The notes: generated by a model not told the origin, from the letters alone. A DNA stretch of 64,000 nt from an uncultured Clostridium sp. (GCF_947072515.1 NZ_CAMTIG010000011.1:1-64000); one strand, 5' to 3'. Shown: positions 52,897-62,422, counted from the first letter of the stretch. Made by a program: numbers and translations.

Positions 52897-54560
52897 TGAT
52901 AGGATGTATGTGTAAATACAGTCCTTTTGGAATATTTGAAGGATTTAAAACAAAGGGGAAAATAATTAATAGTGATATAGAAGGATTTAACAAATCAGAA
53001 ACTCTTCTTCACCCTACAATGTGTTCTTATAGCAAAGTATTATTGGACACTTTAGTAGAAAAGGGAATAAAAGAGGTTTTTCTCGTAAATTGTTGTGATT
53101 CTATAAGAAGACTTAAAGATACTTTAGAAAAGATGGAAGAAATAGATTTTGTATATATGATGGATCTTCCACGAAAGAATAGCTGTTGTTCTAAAGATAT
53201 GCTTAAAAATGAAATACTTAAATTTATAAAGGTTTATGAAGAATATAAAGGAATGAAATTTGATATAGATGCCTTTAATGAAGGAATCTATAAATATCAA
53301 ACTCCCAAAAGAGAAGAGAAAAAAGAATACATAATGCTTTTAGGGGCAAAAGCATCTTTAGATTTAATTCATAAAATTGAAGACAATTTAGATTATCCTT
53401 TAATAAATGAAACTTGTTCAAAAGAACATTATGTAACAAACATAAAAGCATTTAAGGATATAGATGATATTTGTACATGGTATTCAGATCAAATACTTAG
53501 TAAAACACCATGTATGAGGATGGCGGATACTACAAATAGAAGAAGCCTTATAGAAGATCCAAATCTTAAGGGAATAATATATCATACAGTTAAATTTTGT
53601 GATCATTATTCATTTGAATATATGGGGCTTAATAAGGGTGAAATTCCTATAATAAAGATAGAATCAGATTTAACAAATCAAAGTAATGGACAAATAAAAA
53701 CTCGTATAGAAGCTTTTAATGAACAGTTAAACGGAGGAAAATTTAAAATGAAAACTATAGAAAATAAAGAAAGAATTTATACTATGGGAATAGATAGTGG
53801 ATCTACCTCAACTAATATTATTATATTAGATAAAGATAAGAAGGTTTTAAGTAGTGTTATAGTTAGAACAGGAGCTAGAGCTTTAGATTCAGCCTATAAG
53901 GCATTAGATTTGGCATTAGAAGAGGCAAAGCTTAAAAGAGAAGATATAAGTTTAATTGTTGGAACAGGGTATGGAAGATATAATATTGATTTTGTTGATG
54001 AAAATATAACAGAAATAACATGTCATGGTAAAGGAGCTCATTTCTTTAATACTGAAGTTAGAACCATTATTGATATTGGAGGACAAGATAGTAAGGCTAT
54101 AGCTGTAGATGAAAATGGAAATGTAACAAGTTTTGTAATGAATGATAAATGTGCGGCAGGAACAGGAAGATTTTTAGAAATGATAGCAAAAACTTTAGAG
54201 ATAGATTTAGAACAAATGTCTAAAGAAGGATTAACATATAATGAAGATATTACAATAACAAGTGTTTGTTCTGTATTTGCAGAGTCAGAAGTTGTATCTT
54301 TAATTGCAGATAATAAAGAAAGAAGAGATATAATTCATGGAGTTAATAAATCGATAGCAACAAAAACAGTAGCATTAGTTGATAGAGTAGGAAGAAATCC
54401 TAAATATATGATGACCGGTGGAGTTGCAAAGAATGCTGGAGTTATTAAGGAAATAGAAAATAAATTAAATTCTAAATTATTTATAGCTGAAGAACCACAA
54501 ATCTGTGGAGCAATGGGAGCAGCACTTATAGGACTAGAAAAAATATTGGAAAATTTATAA
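52896..54560 (+). CDS. Fusion of dehydratase-type subunit and its activator ATPase
   Basis: 554 residues. Residues 1-285 are a second 2-hydroxyacyl-CoA dehydratase-type domain with candidate cluster cysteines (HPTMCSYSK, LVNCCDS, NSCCSK). Residues 298-554 are a BadF/HgdC-type ASKHA activator: GIDSGSTSTN, GTGYGRYN, DIGGQDSK, and two bridging cysteines in NDKCAAGTGRF and SVCSVFAESEV. Activator and dehydratase are normally separate chains that meet transiently. Codon 285 is an ATG (53748) with GGAGG 10 bases before it, so the activator half may also be made alone. It overlaps the upstream gene by one base (TAATG). A terminator follows. Confidence 0.88.
   Translation: MIGCMCKYSPFGIFEGFKTKGKIINSDIEGFNKSETLLHPTMCSYSKVLLDTLVEKGIKEVFLVNCCDSIRRLKDTLEKMEEIDFVYMMDLPRKNSCCSKDMLKNEILKFIKVYEEYKGMKFDIDAFNEGIYKYQTPKREEKKEYIMLLGAKASLDLIHKIEDNLDYPLINETCSKEHYVTNIKAFKDIDDICTWYSDQILSKTPCMRMADTTNRRSLIEDPNLKGIIYHTVKFCDHYSFEYMGLNKGEIPIIKIESDLTNQSNGQIKTRIEAFNEQLNGGKFKMKTIENKERIYTMGIDSGSTSTNIIILDKDKKVLSSVIVRTGARALDSAYKALDLALEEAKLKREDISLIVGTGYGRYNIDFVDENITEITCHGKGAHFFNTEVRTIIDIGGQDSKAIAVDENGNVTSFVMNDKCAAGTGRFLEMIAKTLEIDLEQMSKEGLTYNEDITITSVCSVFAESEVVSLIADNKERRDIIHGVNKSIATKTVALVDRVGRNPKYMMTGGVAKNAGVIKEIENKLNSKLFIAEEPQICGAMGAALIGLEKILENL
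53733..53750 (+). promoter_or_regulatory. In-frame internal ribosome binding site at the fusion boundary
   Basis: GGAGG, 10 bases, ATG in frame at codon 285, exactly at the junction of the dehydratase and activator domains. Confidence 0.6.
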
Positions 54561-54567
54561 GATATAT

Positions 54568-54625
54568 AAAACTCGTTTAGTGAGCTGCATACTTCATAGT
54601 AGGAATAGTTCATAAGCGGGTTTTT
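54568..54625 (+). terminator. Terminator after the fusion gene
   Basis: AAACTCGTTTAGTG pairs with CATAAGCGGGTTT through several wobbles around a large loop, followed by TTTTT. Confidence 0.65.
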
Positions 54626-54758
54626 CTTTATGTAGATAAAAGGAAATTTTTAATATACATAGAAATTAATAAGTATAAATACTTTAAGAATAATAGTTAA
54701 AAGAATAGATGATTAAAAATAAAAAAAGATGAAATGATAAAGATTAAGAGGTGAGAAA

Positions 54759-54869
54759 ATGGAATTTAATAAAATACAAATGGAAGTAATTGAAGAGTTA
54801 AAAAGAAATATTTATTTGACTGCACCAGCTGGAACAGTTATATTTACCAAGTATATACTATATATATAA
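54759..54869 (+). pseudogene. Start of a UvrD-type helicase gene, interrupted
   Basis: ATG 54759 follows AGGTGAG. It reads MEFNKIQMEVIEELKRNIYL then TAPAGT, where the Walker A motif (GTGKT) should continue. The host frame ends at about 54836, and after ten foreign codons meets TAA at 54867. NKIQ plus TAPAGTGKT is the usual N-terminus of clostridial UvrD/REP-type helicases. The rest of the gene should lie beyond the window if this is a simple insertion. The break coincides with the start of the recombinase element. Confidence 0.75.
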
Positions 54870-54907
54870 ATAAGGATATAAAATACATAAGAGACGATAT
54901 AGAATAG

Positions 54908-54960
54908 GATATTGTATAGTGAAAGAAAAGTAAAATAAACACTATATAATATCTTTTTTT
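54908..54960 (+). terminator. Terminator at the left end of the element
   Basis: GATATTGTATAGTG pairs with CACTATATAATATC (one wobble) around an 18-base A-rich loop, followed by seven T. It would stop host transcription from the helicase promoter entering the recombinase genes. Confidence 0.85.
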
Positions 54961-55018
54961 AATGTATAATAATAAAGAGCACAAAAGGAAATATAGGAAG
55001 AAAAGGGAATATATAATA

Positions 55019-56296
55019 ATGAATAATAAAGAGAGCATGAAGAATCCAAATGTATATGATATTAAAACTAAGAAGAAGTTAAAAAGAATAGATACAAGTG
55101 AACAAATAGCGAAGTATCTAGACTTACGAGATATAGTAAATGAAAGGAACAGATTATTAGGCGTAATAGGGGAGGATAGATTTAGAAGTATAAAAGCTGA
55201 AACCATAGATATAGCAAATAATAAAAAATATACATATTATGTGGTTGATTATGGGTTGCCAGTATTTCAAGTGAATGAATTTCTAGATACAAAAAAAGAT
55301 TCGGAAAATACTGCAAGAAAATATTGTAACATAATTAGTAGATTCTTAAATTATTTAAATCAAAGAAACATGGACTATTTTGAGGTTGATAATAATGTAG
55401 TAGAGGATTTTGTAAAGTTTAGAATTTATGGTGGAAATTCAAATTTAACATTGTTAAAAAGTACAATTAACTATAAAACAGTAATGGACGATATTTCTGT
55501 TATAAAAGCTTTTTATTTATGGCTTTCAAGGAGATGTACTAGAGTAAATATGTCCTTCTATAGTGAAAAAAGAAATATTAAATCAGCATTCCTATATGCA
55601 GAAATAGGTGCAGTTGATGGTGAAGAAATTGTGTCAAAGCATTTACATTCATTAGGGGAATCAAAGGAATATATTAAGTGGTACACCGAAGAGCAAGTAG
55701 AGGCTATTCTTAGTAATTTTTCAGCAACTAGAGATAAGGCTATCTTTTTATGCACATTAGATGGTGGAATGAGAATCGATGAGGTACTTAGTGTTAAACG
55801 TAAGGATTATGATGTTGAGAGACAATGTATTACTCCAACAAGAAGTAAAAGTGCTAAATTAAGAACTATAAAGCTTTCCAAAAGAGCTTGTGATATGATA
55901 GAGAATTACTTATTAGGGGAGAGGGAAGATGCTGAATACGACTCGAATATACAATCACAATATTTATTCATAAATATAAAAAAAGGAAAAAATCAAGGTA
56001 AGCCCGTAGGCTATAACAATTTTCTTAAAATATTAAAAAGAGCAGCTAAAAGAGCAGGATTAGCAGAAGAGCAAATAAGAACACATAGTGGAAGAAGTTC
56101 TAAAACCATGGAATATCTTAAAGCGCAAGCAAGGTATCCAGAATTAAATTTAACAGACTCTCAAATAGCTACAAATATGGGATGGGAAAATATAAATACA
56201 ATTAAGCACTATAAAGATCATCAAAATGAAGAATTAGGACTAATGGCACATGAAAAGATACTTAAGGCAAAAGAAAAAGCAGAGGGAAAGGAGTAA
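55019..56296 (+). CDS. Tyrosine recombinase 1 (TnpA-like)
   Basis: 425 residues from ATG 55019; a frame open from 54962 would start in the terminator T tract, so it was rejected. AAGGGA lies about 10 bases before ATG 55019. An N-terminal SAM-like core-binding region (about 95-185) is followed by the catalytic domain: Arg252 in GGMRIDEV, His356-x-x-Arg359 in THSGRSS, Trp in MGWEN, nucleophile Tyr398 in KHYKDH. The region around HSGR departs from the common HxLRHT form. The stop is 8 bases before the next gene. Confidence 0.88.
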   Translation: MNNKESMKNPNVYDIKTKKKLKRIDTSEQIAKYLDLRDIVNERNRLLGVIGEDRFRSIKAETIDIANNKKYTYYVVDYGLPVFQVNEFLDTKKDSENTARKYCNIISRFLNYLNQRNMDYFEVDNNVVEDFVKFRIYGGNSNLTLLKSTINYKTVMDDISVIKAFYLWLSRRCTRVNMSFYSEKRNIKSAFLYAEIGAVDGEEIVSKHLHSLGESKEYIKWYTEEQVEAILSNFSATRDKAIFLCTLDGGMRIDEVLSVKRKDYDVERQCITPTRSKSAKLRTIKLSKRACDMIENYLLGEREDAEYDSNIQSQYLFINIKKGKNQGKPVGYNNFLKILKRAAKRAGLAEEQIRTHSGRSSKTMEYLKAQARYPELNLTDSQIATNMGWENINTIKHYKDHQNEELGLMAHEKILKAKEKAEGKE

Positions 56297-56304
56297 ATAT
56301 TAAA

Positions 56305-59300
56305 ATGATATTAGAAAAAGATTTTATTGAATCTATAAAGAATACTATATTTTGTAAAAAACCGCTTGTACAAGTGGTTAAAAGAGGTCCAACCAATGAG
56401 GTTTTTGAGGTAATTAATGGTATTGATGAAGAAATTATAGATGATTATATAAGGTATTACTGTGATAAATATATAGATTCAACTGAATATAATAAAAATA
56501 GGACTATATATAATAAAAACTTTATTACTTCACTGAAAATATTTAAAGTTATGGCACCAAATTCACCTAATGTTACGACATATGCTTTTTGTAAAACCTT
56601 TCTTAATGCTAAAAAGTTTATGGATAGGATTAAAGATATAGGTGAAGAAATAAGGCAACAGAGTATAAAAGAAAGAGAGGAAGATAAGGCAAAAGCCAAA
56701 GTAGTTAAACAAAATATTAGAAGAAATATTATTGAGTCTGTATATAAGACCATATCAAATAAACAACCACTTGTGCAAATTAATGTAAATGCACCAATCA
56801 GGGAATTATTTGAAGAAATCAATAGTATTGATGAAGAAATTATAGATGATTATGTAAGGTACTATTGTGACAAATATATAGAAACTATTAAAAATGATTT
56901 TTTAGATAAAGGTTTTTTTATGAGTGATAAAGTATATGGACTTATGATTCCTAATTTATCTACGAGTGTGTTAGATAGATATGAACTTTTAAAAAGATAT
57001 CCAGCTTCAAAAAAACTTATAGATAGAATTACAGATATAGGGATAGAATTTGGTGGGATAACAATTAGACCACTAGGGGAAAAGGCTAAAAAAAATTTAT
57101 TTAACCTTATAGAAAAAACTATATTAGATAAAAAACCTCTTGTGCAAATTATACCTAAAGGATTTATTAGAGAAATATTTGAAATAATCAATATTATTGA
57201 TGATGGTGTTATTGAAGAATATATAACACATTTTTGCAATATATATATCAATTCCTTAAAAGATGGTTTAACGGATTCTATTGTTTCTAGAACTAGAATG
57301 ACATATAAAATATATTTACTGATAGCTCCCAATTCACCATATAAAACTGAATTAACTAGTGTTATAGAAGGGTATCCAGATGCAAGTGGATTTTTTGAGA
57401 AAATTACTGCTATTAGTGAAACATTTAGAGATAAGATGATTGAAATAGTTATTGGGACAAAAAAAGGTAGTTATATTGAATCTATACATAAAGCTATGAT
57501 GAATAAAGAGCCTCTTTCACAGGTAAAAGCAGGAGAAGGAATTAAGCAGATATTTGAAATAATTAATAGTATGGATGAAGAAGTCTTAGTAAATTATATA
57601 AGATATTATTGCAACAAACATCTAGATTCAGTTAAAGATACAAAAGAGTTAAGTAAAAAAAATTGTAACATATGTGCTTCAGTATACCCAGTAATATTTC
57701 CAAATGGACCTAAATTAGCTAATATTTTAATGAAGTATTCAGAGGTGAAAATTTTTAGAGATACTATTATAACTATAGGTAAAGAGGTTAAGTATGAGAG
57801 GTTTATAAGTTTAATAAAAAGCAAGACACCATTAGCAGACTTGTACAGTTTGTATGGTCTTCAATTTAATAGAACTGAAGTTATGGAAATGATTGTTAGA
57901 TATATGCAAACTGATGCAGAAAATTTCAAAGGTTATATATTACATTTATTAGTAGATGGATTAAATAAAAGAAGTCTAGAGGGCAAAAAAATAATAGGAA
58001 TAAAAAATGTAGAAAAGATAATATCTAATGCTATAGTTGGACCGGATACTCTTTATAATTTTAAAGAATCAGAAATTATATTTAATATTACTATGGAACA
58101 CTATGATAAATATTGTAAATCATTAGTAAGTGAGTGTGTTGAAAATAATAAACCATTAAAAGATATAGATCGTTGCGTTATTAATAGTCCAAGTGTAATG
58201 AAAATATTTTTACAAATGGATATTAATACGAGGAATAAATATGTCAAACAAAGAATGGATTATTACTTTGATAAAAGAAAAATGATGAATTTGGGTACTT
58301 TTAGACAAGATTGCACTTGTAGGAATAAATTCATTCTTGATGAAAATTATATAAAAGAACGTGAGGAGATTCGTGAGTGTATAGAAGCATTATATGATAT
58401 ATATGCTAAAAAGCTAATAAAAGGAAATAGAGAAGAAATTTCAATGAGTAACAATACTTGGACTCTTTTCTTTATGGAAGGTCCTAGAATAGGATATAGA
58501 TCCTTTAAATTCGATGATATAAAATCTGAAAAATTTAGGTATGAGGTCAAGATGTATATGATGGACGAATGCACTTATAGAATTAAGAATAACGTAACAC
58601 TTTCATTAATTAAGGATAGCTTAAATTTTTTGTATGATAGAGATAAAGATTGTGATTCATTTAGTAAAGTAGATTTAGGTGCTATCAGAGCATTAAATGA
58701 CTATCTTCAAAAGGATTTAAAAATTAAGAATAGACCAGTTGATAGAAATAGAAGTGCGGGTACTGTAAAGAAAAGTATTGCGAAACTAGCTAGTATAGTT
58801 GACTTTCTGATTTCATATAGTCAAAAAAATACAATGATAACAGAACCTCCAATGAATAACCTATTTGGTACTATTATTTTCAGAAATCTTGAGTCAATGT
58901 CAAAGAGAACGCATATAATTCCAGATGAAATAATAGAACAAATGGATAAGTATATTGAACACTTAAATCCTCAACATCAGTTGATGTATGAAATATTTCA
59001 AAATACAGGTATGAGGTTATCTTCAGTATGTAAATTGGAGGCTAGCTGCTTGAAGCCATCCAGATATGATGATGTCAAAATACTGAAATATAAGCCTTAT
59101 AAACTTGAAAATTTCAATAAGAAACAAGGTAATTTACCGTATGAAGAATTAATAATTACACAAGAATTAGCAAATAAAATTGAAGAGCAAAAGAAAGCTA
59201 CGAGTAAGTTAAGAGAAAAGTATAACTCCACATATATATTTTTAAGTATCAGAGAAGAATGCGGATTTTTAAGACCTAGCATAGTTGGAGGAAAGGGATT

Positions 59301-59937
59301 TGTAGAAGCATTAAACAGAATAGCAACTAGGAACAATATATGCTATAATAACGGAGCTATTTGGCATTTTACATCGAGACAATTTAGAAAGACTTTAGTT
59401 TCTATAATGATGAATAACAATGCTACTGATTCAGAAATTGCTTATGTTTTGGGGCATCATAATCAAAGGACGTTAAACCGTTACTATAAAGAAATCAATG
59501 AACAAAGAGTTGAAAATCTAAATCATGAATTTTTTAAAAATAGATTTGGTATAGATATTGGAGAGGAGAATCTAAGTCAATATTCGCAAAAAGAGAAAAA
59601 AATTTTATATATAGATTTTGTAACAAATTATAGAAGAGTTCCTTTAGGTTATTGCTGTAAACATATAGCAGATGGACCTTGTACTAAAGAATCAGGAGCA
59701 AGTGCTTGCGAAAAATGTCCTAAAATATGTACTGGAAAGCAGTTTATTCAAGAGTGGATTAACTTAAGAGATGATAGAAAAAGAGAGTTAAATGAGCTTG
59801 TAGAATATTATATTAAGAACAATATCCCAAAAGAGGAATATTTAGAGTATAAAGAATATCAACATATTTTTTATGAATTTAACTTATATCAGGACGCCAT
59901 AGATAAAATAAATGAAAAATGTAGTGAAGGAGTGTAA
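56305..59937 (+). CDS. Giant tyrosine recombinase 2 (TnpB-like) with repeated N-terminal module
   Basis: 1210 residues, about twice the TnpB of Tn554. Residues 1-510 are four tandem copies of a ~125-residue module, starting at about 7, 142, 265 and 390 (KKPLVQ, then FEIINxIDEEIIDDYIRYYC, then a basic end). Weaker copies follow near 500 and 610. The catalytic domain is C-terminal: Arg904 in NTGMRLSS, His1021-x-x-x-Arg in WHFTSRQFRKT, LGHHNQRT and Tyr1060/1061. The last 110 residues carry a Cys-rich zinc-like patch (GYCCKH, GPCTK, ACEKCPKIC), as in TnpB-type proteins. RBS AAGGAG. The next gene starts 3 bases on. Confidence 0.88.
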   Translation: MILEKDFIESIKNTIFCKKPLVQVVKRGPTNEVFEVINGIDEEIIDDYIRYYCDKYIDSTEYNKNRTIYNKNFITSLKIFKVMAPNSPNVTTYAFCKTFLNAKKFMDRIKDIGEEIRQQSIKEREEDKAKAKVVKQNIRRNIIESVYKTISNKQPLVQINVNAPIRELFEEINSIDEEIIDDYVRYYCDKYIETIKNDFLDKGFFMSDKVYGLMIPNLSTSVLDRYELLKRYPASKKLIDRITDIGIEFGGITIRPLGEKAKKNLFNLIEKTILDKKPLVQIIPKGFIREIFEIINIIDDGVIEEYITHFCNIYINSLKDGLTDSIVSRTRMTYKIYLLIAPNSPYKTELTSVIEGYPDASGFFEKITAISETFRDKMIEIVIGTKKGSYIESIHKAMMNKEPLSQVKAGEGIKQIFEIINSMDEEVLVNYIRYYCNKHLDSVKDTKELSKKNCNICASVYPVIFPNGPKLANILMKYSEVKIFRDTIITIGKEVKYERFISLIKSKTPLADLYSLYGLQFNRTEVMEMIVRYMQTDAENFKGYILHLLVDGLNKRSLEGKKIIGIKNVEKIISNAIVGPDTLYNFKESEIIFNITMEHYDKYCKSLVSECVENNKPLKDIDRCVINSPSVMKIFLQMDINTRNKYVKQRMDYYFDKRKMMNLGTFRQDCTCRNKFILDENYIKEREEIRECIEALYDIYAKKLIKGNREEISMSNNTWTLFFMEGPRIGYRSFKFDDIKSEKFRYEVKMYMMDECTYRIKNNVTLSLIKDSLNFLYDRDKDCDSFSKVDLGAIRALNDYLQKDLKIKNRPVDRNRSAGTVKKSIAKLASIVDFLISYSQKNTMITEPPMNNLFGTIIFRNLESMSKRTHIIPDEIIEQMDKYIEHLNPQHQLMYEIFQNTGMRLSSVCKLEASCLKPSRYDDVKILKYKPYKLENFNKKQGNLPYEELIITQELANKIEEQKKATSKLREKYNSTYIFLSIREECGFLRPSIVGGKGFVEALNRIATRNNICYNNGAIWHFTSRQFRKTLVSIMMNNNATDSEIAYVLGHHNQRTLNRYYKEINEQRVENLNHEFFKNRFGIDIGEENLSQYSQKEKKILYIDFVTNYRRVPLGYCCKHIADGPCTKESGASACEKCPKICTGKQFIQEWINLRDDRKRELNELVEYYIKNNIPKEEYLEYKEYQHIFYEFNLYQDAIDKINEKCSEGV
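56323..57800 (+). repeat. Four tandem ~375-bp coding repeats in recombinase 2
   Basis: Copies start at 56323, 56728, 57097 and 57472 (spacing 135, 123 and 125 codons). Each shows xIExIxxxIxxKxPLVQ, then xxFEIINxIDEEIIDDYIRYYC and a terminal IxxIGxE segment. Diverged at DNA level. Confidence 0.85.
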
Positions 59938-59940
59938 TGT

Positions 59941-61518
59941 ATGAGTAAATCATTGCGAGTAGTTTTTCCGTTTGATTTTGGGAATGATGATATACAAAAT
60001 TTAAAAAAATCACTTAAAGATTTATCAAAACATAAAATTGATTTTTATGATAAAAAATGGGTTTGTGATAAATTAGCAAATAATGAAGCAGTAGATAGTT
60101 GTGGACGATATACGCTATATTTTACAAATACGCCTGAACAGTATAATGACTGGATAAGATATTATGCATTAGAAATGTATCGTACTGGTGCTAGAATAGC
60201 AACAATTAATAGAAATATTACTGATATAAAGGAGTTTTTTCAGTTTCTAGAGAAATACTGTGATTCAATTTCTCTTGAAGATGTAGAGATAGCACAACTT
60301 ACTAGATTTAGAGAGTATCTAAAAAAATCAGAGTTAAGTGAAGATACTAAACATGCTAAGTGGTCTTGTATAAGTAATTTTTATATTAAAATGAAAGGGG
60401 CTAATGGTTACTTTAATGTAAATATAGTTGATAAGAACCCGTTTAAAAAGATAAAGCATAATGATTCTAAATATATATCAGACTGTATCACTAAGCAATT
60501 AGATGACGTGTTTAAAGATGAATCAATACCAATATCAATGAGAGCAGCTTATTGGATTATGAGATTTATACCATCTAGAATACAGGAAGTATACAAAATA
60601 TCCATTGATTCCATTAAATACATTAAAAATGGATGGACGCTAACGTTGTATATGTATAAGCAGAATGGTGGTTACTATGAGCCTGAATTAAGAATGATAA
60701 AGTTTAAAAATGGCAGTATGGAAGGAGAGTTTTTACTTAATATACTAGAGCAACAAAGGGCTATAGCTGAGAGTTTGCAAGATAATCTTTCAGAAGAATT
60801 AAAAGGCTATTTTTTTACTTATCATGCATTTAATTCTAGAAAACAAAATGACGGTAGAATTAAATATTTTAACACTAAGGATATACTTGTTGCATGTGAG
60901 GGGAGTATTACCTATTTTTTATCTAACGTTTGTAAAAAGTATGATATAAGAGATAAAGAAGGAGAGCTTGCCCGCATTTCTTCGCATAGGTTAAGGCATA
61001 ACGGAATTACAGATAGATTAAGTTCAGACGGTGGGTTTGATACTGGTGATGTTGCAAGTATAACAAATCATAAAAATGATTCGATGATTTTTAAAAACTA
61101 TAATCATCCTACACAAGAGCAAATATTACAAAGCCAAGAGAATGTGTATAAAACATTGAATAGTAAAGAATATTCTAAACCTATTTATTTTCAAGGGAAA
61201 ATAATGAATATAAATCCAACTCTAGAAAAAAGATTATTAAGAGATTTAAAAAAACATAAGACGAAGCTAGGTATATGTAGTGATAGCGAGGATTGTAAAC
61301 ATCAATATCGTTGTCTTGAAGATTGTGATTTTTATATTCCAAATTGTGATGATTTGGAGTATTTTGAGAATGAGATTTATGAATGGAATAGAAAGGCTGA
61401 ATTTTATAAAGCAAAAAATATGACTATTAGACTAGAAAATGCTGAATATAATTTAGGTATTCATATTAAAGTTAGAGATAGAATACTGAACATGATAAAG
61501 GAGGAAGAGAATGGCTAG
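59941..61518 (+). CDS. Tyrosine recombinase 3
   Basis: 525 residues. Core-binding domain about 75-175, then catalytic Arg213 in PSRIQEVY, His349-x-x-Arg352 in SSHRLRHNG, NHKNDS and Tyr387 in FKNYNH. The C-terminus has a Cys-rich patch (GICSDSEDCKHQYRCLEDCDFY) and a helical end. It overlaps the TnpC-like gene by 8 bases. All four mobility genes read as one operon from 55019. It could be a second TnpB-type subunit. Confidence 0.88.
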   Translation: MSKSLRVVFPFDFGNDDIQNLKKSLKDLSKHKIDFYDKKWVCDKLANNEAVDSCGRYTLYFTNTPEQYNDWIRYYALEMYRTGARIATINRNITDIKEFFQFLEKYCDSISLEDVEIAQLTRFREYLKKSELSEDTKHAKWSCISNFYIKMKGANGYFNVNIVDKNPFKKIKHNDSKYISDCITKQLDDVFKDESIPISMRAAYWIMRFIPSRIQEVYKISIDSIKYIKNGWTLTLYMYKQNGGYYEPELRMIKFKNGSMEGEFLLNILEQQRAIAESLQDNLSEELKGYFFTYHAFNSRKQNDGRIKYFNTKDILVACEGSITYFLSNVCKKYDIRDKEGELARISSHRLRHNGITDRLSSDGGFDTGDVASITNHKNDSMIFKNYNHPTQEQILQSQENVYKTLNSKEYSKPIYFQGKIMNINPTLEKRLLRDLKKHKTKLGICSDSEDCKHQYRCLEDCDFYIPNCDDLEYFENEIYEWNRKAEFYKAKNMTIRLENAEYNLGIHIKVRDRILNMIKEEENG

Positions 61519-61981
61519 AAGTATACCAAATAAACTAAGAGAGAAGCAAGAAAAACAAAGGAAATATACTACTAACAAGATTGAGGAAGCTATTGAGATG
61601 TTGAAAGATTTAGGATATGAATCAATATCTATATCAAGTTTGGTAAAAGAAACTGGATTTGGTAGGTCAACTTTTAGTAAGCCTCATGTGAAAGACATAT
61701 TAAAAAAGCATAAGATAGGTAAATTTAAAGAAATTAAAACAATTGCTTTAGAACAAAATATTAAATACACAAGGGAATACATTACTTTATTAGAAAAACA
61801 ATTAAATAATGCTAATATAAAAATAAATAAGCTTGAATCAGAGTTAGTATTTAAAAATGCTAAGTTGAAAGAAACTCAATTAAATTTTATCAAAGTAGAT
61901 TTAATGAATAAAGACTTAGCAGATAAATTTCAACGTATGTATGACAGAGTTGTTGCGGTCGGGGTTAATATAATTTTATAG
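61511..61981 (+). CDS. TnpC-like accessory transposition protein
   Basis: 156 residues. An N-terminal helix-turn-helix (SISSLVKETGFGRSTFSKPHVKDIL, about 35-60) is followed by a long coiled coil (about 90-140). Size, order and plan match Tn554 TnpC, which helps the recombinases but is not catalytic. RBS AAAGGAGG. Ends before a hairpin shared with the convergent XRE gene. Confidence 0.8.
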   Translation: MARSIPNKLREKQEKQRKYTTNKIEEAIEMLKDLGYESISISSLVKETGFGRSTFSKPHVKDILKKHKIGKFKEIKTIALEQNIKYTREYITLLEKQLNNANIKINKLESELVFKNAKLKETQLNFIKVDLMNKDLADKFQRMYDRVVAVGVNIIL

Positions 61982-62112
61982 TTTTAATATAAAATTATAT
62001 GGGTGTGGAAAAGAGATATATATAGAAATGTTAAATTAAATTAGGAGTATCATATGAAAATTTAAATAAGCAATTAGATGTTTTTATAAGTTAATAATTA
62101 ATTATAGAAAAG

Positions 62113-62155
62113 TAATCTTTAAGTATGAGTTAAAATACTTAAAGATTATTATTTT
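62113..62155. terminator. Bidirectional terminator between tnpC-like and XRE genes
   Basis: TAATCTTTAAGTA pairs with TACTTAAAGATTA around a ten-base loop, followed by TTATTTTTT; it overlaps the XRE stop. Confidence 0.8.
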
Positions 62156-62373
62156 TTGTCAAATAAAGATTGTATAGGAACCATTAAGGCTTCAGCAATA
62201 GCCTTAATTTCATAATCTAAGACTTCTCGTTTTTTACTCTCTATTTTTGATAGCATTGGCCTATCAATTTCGAGACCGTTAACTTGCAATTTTGCTGTAA
62301 GTTGTTCTTGAGTAAGGTTAGTAGATTTTCGTATTTTTTTGATGTTATCACCAATAATATTTCTATTGTTCAT
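62149..62373 (-). CDS. XRE-family repressor-like regulator
   Basis: 74 residues, one helix-turn-helix domain: GDNIKKIRKSTNLTQEQLTAKL, then RPMLSKIESKKREVLDYEIKAIAEAL. ATG 62373 follows AGGAGG; the frame is open further upstream, to 62766, but that part is antisense to the ATPase gene. Divergent from that gene, with a palindrome between, so it probably represses the pair. Confidence 0.85.
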   Translation of the reverse strand: MNNRNIIGDNIKKIRKSTNLTQEQLTAKLQVNGLEIDRPMLSKIESKKREVLDYEIKAIAEALMVPIQSLFDKK

Positions 62374-62422
62374 TAAAATTCCTCCTAGATGTATTAATTC
62401 TAATAAATTGAACAAACTAAAA

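Noticed and set aside
54962..55018. Extended start of recombinase 1 at ATG 54962
   Set aside because: It directly abuts the terminator T tract and has no ribosome binding site; ATG 55019 fits better.
56457..57332. Minus-strand ORFs of 121 and 156 codons inside recombinase 2
   Set aside because: Complementary frames of the tandem repeats, hydrophobic by base composition, without ribosome binding sites.
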